NCBI GenBank assembly: GCA_025355115.1
Contig: JANXLO010000391.1
Span: 1 to 8,693, forward strand
From: Chthonomonadaceae bacterium
Lineage (GTDB): Bacteria > Armatimonadota > Chthonomonadetes > Chthonomonadales > Chthonomonadaceae
Length of the DNA: 8,693 bases
Reading direction: 5' to 3'
Shown here: piece after piece, positions 1 through 6,121 of the stretch
Position numbering within the stretch: position 1 is the stretch's first letter
Layout of the letters: each line of letters begins with the position of its first letter
Translations under genes and position numbers: made by a program
The notes under the pieces: generated by a model
Told to the model about the DNA's origin: nothing
Database searches by the model: none
What the model saw: only the letters and a program-made list of their open reading frames with translations

Positions 1-2483
1 TCGTTCGGCTTCGGCGATTTCACGACGACATCCCATGTCTTGGAGGTGTTGCCGGGAGCGCGCAGATCCTGCATCAGGATGCCATTCTTCCAGTCTGTGT
101 GGACAATATTCAGCTCGACCGTGTTTCCCATAGCAGGCGGCTTGCCGAACTTGAAGCTGTCCTCATTGTTGGTCGCATTGGGGGCAACGCCGATGTTCGC
201 CACATCAGTGCTCATCGAGTTGCGAGCCGTCAGCTGAAGTTTCCAGTTGTCGGGCGCGCCCTTGGCCTGCCGTGATCCGATTCCTGCTCCGATTAGCGCT
301 GCTCGGGTCACCTGTCCGCCGGGAGTGTCGACGCCTGGGAAGATGAACTGGAGATTGGGCTTTTTGACCAGCATCCAATACCCTTCGTAAGGCGCCATCA
401 CAAAGCCAAAGTTGTCCAGCAGTTGATAGTGCCAGTTAGCCGGATTAGGATCGCTGGTGTCGTACTTGTAGATCGCGGGTAGCACCCACTGGTGCAAGGA
501 ATCCGAAGCGCTTTCGATGTTCAAAAGCTGAAGGCTGTCCGTATCGAAAACCTTTAGTTCCGAGAACTTGAATCCATAGACGTAAGGGTTTCCGATTTGA
601 TTCCATCCCTGGGGATAGTTGATCTTCAGGGTCGTAGACGTCGGGAGCACTTGATTATCTAGCGGTGGGAACCTCGAACTATCAAGTGTGAATGACTGGT
701 CGGCAGGCAACTGGCTGCGCACCCAGTATGACTTACCTATCTCCCAGGTGTTCTGTGACTCGTAATGCCCTGTGATCGGATTGAAGCGGACATTATCAAT
801 GACCGGAGGATTTGTCGGAAGACTGAGAATGTCGGACGGTGCCGCACTGCCGAAGAGCAGTGGAAATGACAGCATCGTAAAGAGGCCCTGAGTAGTTGTA
901 TTGCTTTTCAGTGTGAAGGCAGCAGGTGCGGGGACTTCAATGGTCTTTTGCACGCTTTTGCCATTACCCAGATTTGGCGAAGCAGTCACAGTATAACGCA
1001 GTGTTCCACTGACTTTAGCAGTTGGATCAGGCTTTACGCTCCAGCTCGTGCTGCCTTCGGAGCCGGCACCGACACTCGAAATGGTCTTTGTAGCAGACTC
1101 ACCAGGCGCGAGAATCAGCCCTTTCGGCAAATCGATGAACAGATTGACAGGCCCGATATTGAGACCACCAGACTGGGACAGATCAGTCAAATTTTGCACG
1201 AATGCGGAGATGGTGAATGGATTTGGCGTCGCAGTAGCAACGATGTTGTTTGGGTTTGTGCGGTCGGTGGTATAGCTTAGAGCGGCAGGTCCACTCACGC
1301 TTAGGGACAGAGGAAAGCCGAAATTGTTTTCAGCGTCCGCGTTTCCCACGTACGTCACTCGCTTCAAATCCTGACCCGGTGCCACTGCCTGCTCGTCCCA
1401 AAAGACGACGACAGAGGCGTCTGTCGACTGAGCGGATACGCTGCTATCGAGCACGATGTTCGGGTTAGGTACAAAATTCCAGACCTGATCGAAGTTGCGC
1501 ACTTTAGCACCGTTCAGCACGAGAAACGCATCCAGAATAGATGTTCGTCCATAGGCGAATCGAGAAGGAGGCGTTGGCTCATCCTGAGAACTGGATGCTG
1601 GCCTAAGAGTTCCACGCAGACCGTGGATCTGAGCAGGCTGTGTACCGGTAGCCGGATTGATGAGCGAGGAGGTCTCCCACCGATCCGGAACCTGTCCGCC
1701 TGTAAGCAGGGCTTCATGGTGAAGATATGGCTGATTTGGCAGACGGAGCGGGCCGTCCAGCTCTTTAGTGAAGTTCGTGGTTGGCTGAACGTTGATGTCC
1801 TGAACGAAGGCAAGTCCTACCGTATGTGACTGGCCAGCGCTGTTATTGACGATGTCGAACTGAAAGCGCACAGTGTCATGAACGAACGTAGCGACCATAT
1901 CGATCTCGACTTGAGGATCGAAAGTGGCATCGAACCCGCCGCCAGCTGCGTCAACTTTATGCTTGATCGACTGCCATCGTGCTTCCATATGATTGCCGAC
2001 GACTCTGGGCGAGGTCAGCCAGATGCCTGTCCGCTGGTCTCCGAAAATGTAGTCTCCGCCCTTGGTTCCTGTGCCAGTTGTACCCGTGCCCGTCAATCCG
2101 GCTAAACCGCCAGCGCCGCCGTCGATGCGGACGAACAGCCAGGATCCGTAGAATACGCCGAAGAATGGCGGATCGTCTTTAGGGACAAGGGGAGCTGGCC
2201 ATAGCAGCAGGTTTCCAAATCCAGCGCCGCCAGGATCAACCGGGCTTCCGGCGGTGCTGATAAGGCCAAATGACCCAGCCACGTTTTTGCCGAACCCAAG
2301 TTCCAGACAGAGATAGTTGTTGCATAGACTGGCAAAACAGTCGTCTATAGTAGATGGTGTGCAAGCGGCACCGGGGAATCCCTGAGCTTGCGCGCTAGAT
2401 CCGGCAAGGGCAAGAGTCGCGCTTACTAAGGCGAGACTGCAAAGGCTCTTGACGCGGCTTGTGAAAACAGAATTCCACCCCAT
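1..2483 (-). CDS. Secreted multidomain protein of unknown function (C-terminus cut by window edge)
   Basis: I read one uninterrupted minus-strand frame from ATG at 2483 to the window edge: 827 complete codons and no stop. The start is supported by an AGGGAGGA ribosome site at 2491-2498, 7-8 bases upstream. Residues 1-34 form a signal peptide with a likely cleavage after AQA (34). Residues 35-345 are a beta-rich domain I do not recognise, opening with four cysteines (41, 49, 54, 59) that could form disulfides after export, and holding a small Gly-Thr stretch near 130-141. Residues 345-520 look like Ig or CARDB-type beta sandwiches. Residues 525-717 match the tail of the neighbouring S8 protease, including GWNQIGNPY at 627 and a GYWMLVKKP strand near 701. 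Residues 745-827 start the same 'WKLQLTARN ... KTWDVVV' domain as in that protease. By analogy about 165 residues are missing, probably ending in a FlgD-Ig-like domain. I infer a surface or secreted protein; the N-terminal activity is unknown. Confidence 0.92.
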   Translation of the reverse strand, partial: MGWNSVFTSRVKSLCSLALVSATLALAGSSAQAQGFPGAACTPSTIDDCFASLCNNYLCLELGFGKNVAGSFGLISTAGSPVDPGGAGFGNLLLWPAPLVPKDDPPFFGVFYGSWLFVRIDGGAGGLAGLTGTGTTGTGTKGGDYIFGDQRTGIWLTSPRVVGNHMEARWQSIKHKVDAAGGGFDATFDPQVEIDMVATFVHDTVRFQFDIVNNSAGQSHTVGLAFVQDINVQPTTNFTKELDGPLRLPNQPYLHHEALLTGGQVPDRWETSSLINPATGTQPAQIHGLRGTLRPASSSQDEPTPPSRFAYGRTSILDAFLVLNGAKVRNFDQVWNFVPNPNIVLDSSVSAQSTDASVVVFWDEQAVAPGQDLKRVTYVGNADAENNFGFPLSLSVSGPAALSYTTDRTNPNNIVATATPNPFTISAFVQNLTDLSQSGGLNIGPVNLFIDLPKGLILAPGESATKTISSVGAGSEGSTSWSVKPDPTAKVSGTLRYTVTASPNLGNGKSVQKTIEVPAPAAFTLKSNTTTQGLFTMLSFPLLFGSAAPSDILSLPTNPPVIDNVRFNPITGHYESQNTWEIGKSYWVRSQLPADQSFTLDSSRFPPLDNQVLPTSTTLKINYPQGWNQIGNPYVYGFKFSELKVFDTDSLQLLNIESASDSLHQWVLPAIYKYDTSDPNPANWHYQLLDNFGFVMAPYEGYWMLVKKPNLQFIFPGVDTPGGQVTRAALIGAGIGSRQAKGAPDNWKLQLTARNSMSTDVANIGVAPNATNNEDSFKFGKPPAMGNTVELNIVHTDWKNGILMQDLRAPGNTSKTWDVVVKSPKPN

Positions 2484-2490
2484 GAGGAAG

Positions 2491-2498
2491 TCCTCCCT
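2491..2498 (-). promoter_or_regulatory. Ribosome binding site of the left-edge gene
   Basis: On the minus strand this reads AGGGAGGA, close to the ideal anti-Shine-Dalgarno complement, with good spacing to the ATG at 2483. Its GAGG can pair with CCUC immediately before the AUG (loop ACUU), so the ribosome site may be partly masked in a small hairpin. Confidence 0.7.
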
Positions 2499-2517
2499 GT
2501 GAACTTTAATCTATGTG

Positions 2518-2543
2518 GGTATGGCCGGGGGAGCCACCATACC
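2518..2543 (-). repeat. Leader hairpin closest to the left-edge gene
   Basis: GGTATGG (2518-2524) pairs perfectly with CCATACC (2537-2543), a 7-bp stem with a 12-base GC-rich loop. It ends about 20 bases upstream of the ribosome site, so it lies in the probable 5' leader of the left-edge gene. Confidence 0.55.
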
Positions 2544-2555
2544 AGAGCGTATGAG

Positions 2556-2603
2556 CCGTCTGTCTGGCTCGAAAGGCAGTCAACCGCCTTTCCACCCAGA
2601 CGG
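2556..2603 (-). promoter_or_regulatory. Nested two-stem leader RNA element
   Basis: An outer 7-bp stem (CCGTCTG 2556-2562 with CAGACGG 2597-2603) encloses an asymmetric internal loop and an inner perfect 7-bp stem (GAAAGGC 2571-2577 with GCCTTTC 2586-2592) with an 8-base loop. Two stacked perfect stems around an internal loop is the type of architecture seen in cis-regulatory RNAs. It lies about 70-120 bases upstream of the left-edge gene's start. The ligand or binding protein, if any, is unknown; I did not recognise conserved motifs of known riboswitches. Confidence 0.4.
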
Positions 2604-2618
2604 ATCGGGGCGACTTCG

Positions 2619-2660
2619 GCGGGGGATGCCGTGGGGGGACTGCTTGTTTCGCCATCCCGC
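2619..2660 (-). repeat. Bulged inverted repeat in the 298-bp gap
   Basis: GCGGGGGATG (2619-2628) pairs with CATCCCGC (2653-2660), giving 8 bp with a two-G bulge. The 24-base loop contains a run of six G on the plus strand. Weaker than its neighbours. Confidence 0.4.
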
Positions 2661-2673
2661 ACTAGCGTCTGAA

Positions 2674-2716
2674 GGCTTTGGCTCGGAATCACTCTCCCAT
2701 TCTCGAGCCAAATGCC
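2674..2716 (-). repeat. Long hairpin, 16 bp in total
   Basis: TTTGGCTCG (2677-2685) pairs perfectly with CGAGCCAAA (2704-2712). The stem extends inward by GAAT/ATTC (2686-2689 with 2699-2702, one bulged base) and outward by GGC/GCC (2674-2676 with 2714-2716, one bulged base). The loop is CACTCTCCC (2690-2698). It is the strongest inverted repeat in the gap. Neither flank has a T-run, so it is not a textbook intrinsic terminator in either direction. Confidence 0.6.
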
Positions 2717-2720
2717 GCTC

Positions 2721-2738
2721 AGCGCCGGAACGGGCGCT
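2721..2738 (-). repeat. Small GC-rich hairpin
   Basis: AGCGCC (2721-2726) pairs with GGCGCT (2733-2738) around a 6-base loop. It sits directly beside the post-stop hairpin at 2740-2772, making a tandem pair downstream of the protease gene. Confidence 0.45.
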
Positions 2739-2739
2739 T

Positions 2740-2772
2740 GAGCCTGAAGTCCACTCGCGGGGCTTCAGGCTC
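2740..2772 (-). terminator. Post-stop hairpin of the S8 protease gene (no U-tract)
   Basis: GAGCCTGAAG (2740-2749) pairs perfectly with CTTCAGGCTC (2763-2772): a 10-bp stem with a 13-base loop, starting 9 bases after the protease stop codon at 2782-2784. The placement fits a transcript end or a 3' stabilising hairpin. The minus-strand sequence after it begins AAGCGCC and has no U-run, so factor-independent termination is uncertain. Confidence 0.45.
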
Positions 2773-2781
2773 TTCATCCTG

Positions 2782-5700
2782 CTATCGTCCCGTGATTACT
2801 AGCGGACGAATCTCTCGTGTGACCGCGCCGTCGGTGGTGATCGCCTTAAGTTGAAGCAGATACGTGCCGCCGGGGACAGCCGCGCCCTTGGCGTCTCGGC
2901 CATTCCAGGTCAGGTGATTATCGCCGCTGCTGACGGCGCGAGTTGCGCCGACTTGCGAGAGCGTCTGGCCATTGTAGCCCATGACGGCCACTTCAACCCG
3001 CACGTCCTGAGAGACAGTATACCCGATTTCGTAGGCGCCTGCCGCTCGGCTGCCCACACTGCGCGGCGGGTTGACGAATATGTTCGTCAGCACCGCTCTC
3101 CCGGAGGAGTTGGCGGGATGCGCCGTGAGCACGAAAGCACGCGTCCCGGCCTCGTGCCCTGAGTTGAACAGGAAGGAGGCCTGATGGCGCAGGTCGATCT
3201 CCAGTCCAGTCGCCTTGTCCTGCAGAGTCAGACGATAGTTCTTCGGCAGTGTGCTTATGTTGGGCCATCGCAGAGTAATGTCCGTATTCGGCTGGTCAGT
3301 CATCACGACGACATCCCAGGTCTTCACGCCGCCCGCCTGCTGAAGATCCTGCGCGTAGATTGCTCCGTTGCCGCCTTTATGGGTAAGCCCCAGGGTCACG
3401 TAGGGCGCGGGGTGCGGGGGTTTGGGAACAAGAGACCGCGTGCTCTCCGCTGCGGAGCGAGTGATGCCGACGAAGTTGAAGCCATCATGCAGGCTGCTGC
3501 TGCTAGCCTGGAGTTGAACAGCCCAGTTGCCTTCGCCTGTCATTTTCGGAGTGGATGTCAGTGAGGCAGGCTTGCTTTTCGAGCTCGCGGCCCGCGTTGA
3601 CTTCACGCTTCGTCCGCTGAATCCAGACACCGCGATCGGCGTCGTGATCATCGTTATCACTGTGTCAGTGCGCAGCTTCAACGGGTTCTGAGGCACGACG
3701 AAGATCCACTGCCCTTCCCAAGCGAGTAGATTACCTGCCGGAAGACGCTCGAACTGATACTGACCGGCGACATACCGGTAGACGAATGGCAGGATCAGAT
3801 TCTTGTCGGCTGCCTGCTCTGCAGTCAACCTAGTTCCGGCGAGATCCTGGAAGAGCAGTCCTTCAAACGGAATGGAGAATCTGTAGGGATTTCCTACCAT
3901 GTTCCAGCCTTCATGCAGAGGAATACGGAACGAGCTTGTGTCGAAAGACTGCCCGAATGTAACTACTTGCACAGGGCCGGGCGCGTTGATGAAGTACCCA
4001 ACACCGAGCGGAGTGACATCACTTGGCAAGGATGGATTGTCCGGGACAGGCGTAAAGTCCGGCGGGTGGAGTGATGCATCAGGATCCTTCAATCCGTTGC
4101 CGAAAAATGCGTAAGTACCCGTCACGGTTGTGTTGCCGCTGCTGTCTTTTGAAGGCACGTAGAGCCAACGTGACAGAACCACATTGCTGCCGAGAACCTC
4201 CGTCGCATCGCGCACCTTTGTGACAGGTGGTGTAATATTCAGCGCGTCTTCCAAGTTCTCGTAGTAGGGTATCGAGATGAACGAGACGCCGGAGGGAATG
4301 ACGTGCGATTGAATCGTGAACGTCCTGGTGTCGGACGATGTTGTCCCTGTATTAGGATTGGCGCCTGAAATTACGATCTTGTGCGTGAATGGCGCCTCAT
4401 TTTTGAAGGCATACCGGAAAGAGACGACGTACTGTGGCGATGCTCCAGTGGTGTTGCCGGATTCGATGTGGTCCTTCAGATATGCTGAGGTGAGAATCAC
4501 TTGCTGAGGTGTGCCAGGATCGATGGTGATCGTCAGCTGATCCAGCGGCACGTTGTTGATCATGAAACGCAGCGTCGGCTTCAACGATTCCGTTGGAGGC
4601 GGCGGCAGGCCGGAGGGATCGGTCGAGGTCCCCGCGCCATTTATGCCTATCGGATCTTCAATCACGACGCTCACAGACACCATCGAAAGTGACTTGTAGG
4701 CATCCAGATACCCGTAGCCGAACAGCGAATCCGGGACGGTAGTCAGTCCGGTGTGATTGGCGCCTTTCAACAATGCGTTCACGGCCTGTGCTTTGGTTAC
4801 CCCAGGCACGGAACGAAGCAGAGTCACGACTCCGCACGCATACGGAGCTGCAAAGGACGTGCCTGCCTCGAAGTTATAGCCGTTCGAGTTGTCGGACACC
4901 CCAAGCACGTCGCCCTGCCCGCCGCTCTCGTCTCCGCCTGGTCCAACTAGATCGATGCGCGGCTTGGTTCCGTACGGATCAACGCCCGTCAGATTGAAGC
5001 TTGAGAGCCCGCCGTTTTGATCTCCGGCAATCACGTTGAGAACATGCGGATAGCCGTTGGGAACATTGGACATTTGCGATGGGCCGCCCTTCTCTGCTCC
5101 CGCGCCCACACAGATAATTCCATCGGCGTCCAGCATTTTAGTCGCGATGAATTCAGGATCATTAATGTTGGTTGAGTCGCGCGGAAAGCCATAGCTCATA
5201 TTGAGAGCAACGACCTTCAGCGTGTCCATTCCCATTTTATCCGCATGCAGATAAGCGTAGGCCGCTAGAGTGGCCGACTCTGGCCCGTTAAGCGTTTTGA
5301 GTGCGACACAGTTTCCCTGCCACAGAACGCCTGCCATTCCGATACTGTTGTTGGTGTTTGCTACCATTATGCTGCTGGTATGCGAGCCATGGTTTCCGGC
5401 AAGCAGATTGCCGTCTGGAGGCGTGACTTCGAAATTCATGCTTCCTTTGTCATAGCGGCCAACCATATCTTCATGCGCAGGCGAGAATCCGTCATCTATG
5501 TCAGCGACATTCACGCCAAGCGCGCCCTTCCATAAGGTCCAAGCTTCCGGCAGTCGGATTATTTTCGGGCCCCACTGATCACCGTTAGCGAACCGTGGGT
5601 CATTTGGATTGGTCTTAGGTGCCTGCTTTTTCACAGGGTAATCATTAGTTCCCACCCAGCGCACGGTCGGATCGTTTTTGAGTGCGGTGACAGCGCTCAA

Positions 5701-5970
5701 AGTTTCAGGGTCGGTTTTGCGCGCGGCGGGCAGCGTCATAAGATAGATGTCGGAAAAACCGACGTATTGAATCTGAGTTGCCTGTATTTTCGCAGCCAGA
5801 GCATCAAGCCCTGCCTGCTGTGTACCAGGCTGAACCACAACAAGGATATCTCCGGATTTGAACTTGGCAATCGGAGCTTGCGCGGTTGCGGACACCGCCC
5901 CCCCCATCCACACTGATGCCGAGGCAAGCAGTATCCGGGTCAGATTAGAGTACTTTGGTCGTTTGTTCAT
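2782..5970 (-). CDS. Secreted subtilisin-like serine protease (peptidase S8) with FlgD-like C-terminal tail
   Basis: The 1062-residue product should cleave proteins outside the cytoplasm. Residues 1-31 are a signal peptide (cleavage after ATA). Residues 33-115 resemble an I9-type propeptide, normally an intramolecular chaperone and inhibitor. The S8 domain spans about 122-429. Its triad is visible: Asp159 in DIDDG, His194 in NHGSH, Ser372 in GTSFAAP, with supporting LNMSYG at 256-261. The oxyanion Asn expected in 'AGN' is Ala292 (AGAEKG), which may lower activity. The tail is an Ig-like region (about 430-555), a GWNMVGNPY module (about 558-770), a Ser/Lys-rich linker (780-810), a 'WAVQLQAS ... 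KTWDVVV' domain (814-950) and a FlgD-Ig-like domain (960-1062) ending ITGR. The ATG at 5970 has AGGAG at 5978-5982, seven bases upstream. The catalytic call is firm; substrate and anchoring are inferred. Confidence 0.97.
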   Translation of the reverse strand: MNKRPKYSNLTRILLASASVWMGGAVSATAQAPIAKFKSGDILVVVQPGTQQAGLDALAAKIQATQIQYVGFSDIYLMTLPAARKTDPETLSAVTALKNDPTVRWVGTNDYPVKKQAPKTNPNDPRFANGDQWGPKIIRLPEAWTLWKGALGVNVADIDDGFSPAHEDMVGRYDKGSMNFEVTPPDGNLLAGNHGSHTSSIMVANTNNSIGMAGVLWQGNCVALKTLNGPESATLAAYAYLHADKMGMDTLKVVALNMSYGFPRDSTNINDPEFIATKMLDADGIICVGAGAEKGGPSQMSNVPNGYPHVLNVIAGDQNGGLSSFNLTGVDPYGTKPRIDLVGPGGDESGGQGDVLGVSDNSNGYNFEAGTSFAAPYACGVVTLLRSVPGVTKAQAVNALLKGANHTGLTTVPDSLFGYGYLDAYKSLSMVSVSVVIEDPIGINGAGTSTDPSGLPPPPTESLKPTLRFMINNVPLDQLTITIDPGTPQQVILTSAYLKDHIESGNTTGASPQYVVSFRYAFKNEAPFTHKIVISGANPNTGTTSSDTRTFTIQSHVIPSGVSFISIPYYENLEDALNITPPVTKVRDATEVLGSNVVLSRWLYVPSKDSSGNTTVTGTYAFFGNGLKDPDASLHPPDFTPVPDNPSLPSDVTPLGVGYFINAPGPVQVVTFGQSFDTSSFRIPLHEGWNMVGNPYRFSIPFEGLLFQDLAGTRLTAEQAADKNLILPFVYRYVAGQYQFERLPAGNLLAWEGQWIFVVPQNPLKLRTDTVITMITTPIAVSGFSGRSVKSTRAASSKSKPASLTSTPKMTGEGNWAVQLQASSSSLHDGFNFVGITRSAAESTRSLVPKPPHPAPYVTLGLTHKGGNGAIYAQDLQQAGGVKTWDVVVMTDQPNTDITLRWPNISTLPKNYRLTLQDKATGLEIDLRHQASFLFNSGHEAGTRAFVLTAHPANSSGRAVLTNIFVNPPRSVGSRAAGAYEIGYTVSQDVRVEVAVMGYNGQTLSQVGATRAVSSGDNHLTWNGRDAKGAAVPGGTYLLQLKAITTDGAVTREIRPLVITGR

Positions 5971-5982
5971 GAGTTAACTCCT
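5971..5982 (-). promoter_or_regulatory. Ribosome binding site overlapped by a perfect palindrome
   Basis: AGGAG (minus strand, 5982-5978) lies seven bases from the protease ATG and fixes this start. The spacer plus the end of the site form the perfect 10-base palindrome GAGTTAACTC at 5971-5980. It could be a protein-binding site, but one palindrome of this size is also expected by chance. Confidence 0.6.
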
Positions 5983-6075
5983 GGTCCGGGACGGCGCAAA
6001 ATCAGGCCGCCATACGTCTTTTGTCTACGCGGAGGGAGCGAGACCGGAATAAAGAATAGATATGAGGGATATCGG
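5983..6075 (-). other. Short intergenic stretch upstream of the protease
   Basis: This 93-base stretch must carry the 5' leader, and possibly the promoter, of the protease gene if the hairpin at 6076-6101 ends the preceding transcript. It includes an A/T-rich segment around 6046-6072. I could not pick out a convincing -35/-10 pair. CGAGACC at 6039-6045 is complementary to GGTCTCG at 6110-6116, so the two could close a larger structure around the hairpin. Confidence 0.35.
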
Positions 6076-6101
6076 GGAGCCGCGCGAGATAGCGCGGCTC
6101 C
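6076..6101 (-). terminator. Post-stop hairpin of the CsgG/FlgT-like gene (no clear U-tract)
   Basis: GGAGCCGCGC (6076-6085) pairs perfectly with GCGCGGCTCC (6092-6101): a very stable 10-bp stem with a 6-base loop, 20 bases after the stop codon at 6122-6124. The following minus-strand sequence (CCGATATCCCTC, then A/T-rich) is only loosely U-rich and begins too late for a classical terminator. It is still the best candidate for a transcript end between the two genes. Confidence 0.55.
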
Positions 6102-6121
6102 GTTCTCAAGGTCTCGGTCAG

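Larger units (their letters stand above)
2484..2781 (-). other. 298-bp intergenic region tiled by hairpins
   Basis: This gap separates the S8 protease stop from the start of the left-edge gene. I find no credible gene in it on either strand; the short reading frames lack good ribosome sites and signal-like or conserved content. Six inverted repeats follow one another from 2518 to 2772 and leave little unpaired sequence. Their order in minus-strand RNA is 2772-2740, 2738-2721, 2716-2674, 2660-2619, 2603-2556 and 2543-2518, followed by a short A/U-rich stretch and the ribosome site. None is followed by a proper U-tract. The region could be a structured 5' leader, an operon-processing or mRNA-stabilising segment, or a small noncoding RNA. 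I could not match it to a riboswitch class I know. Confidence 0.6.

Noticed and set aside
1..2483. Frameshifted or degraded pseudogene at the left edge
   Set aside because: Manual translation stays open for 827 codons in one frame with a good start and signal peptide; it is only cut by the window edge.
2556..2580. Promoter with TTGACT as -35 box for the left-edge gene
   Set aside because: On the minus strand TTGACT (near 2582-2577) has no -10-like hexamer at 16-18 bases; the nearest candidate needs a 23-base spacer.
2484..2781. c-di-GMP (GEMM), glycine or cobalamin riboswitch
   Set aside because: Isolated similarities such as GGGAGAGTG or GCCAGA occur, but the conserved cores of these classes, for example GACGCAAAGCC of GEMM, are absent.
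2426..2802. Short frames on both strands spanning the 298-bp gap
   Set aside because: No good ribosome sites, no recognisable content, and they overlap the starts or ends of the real genes; the structured DNA explains the region better.
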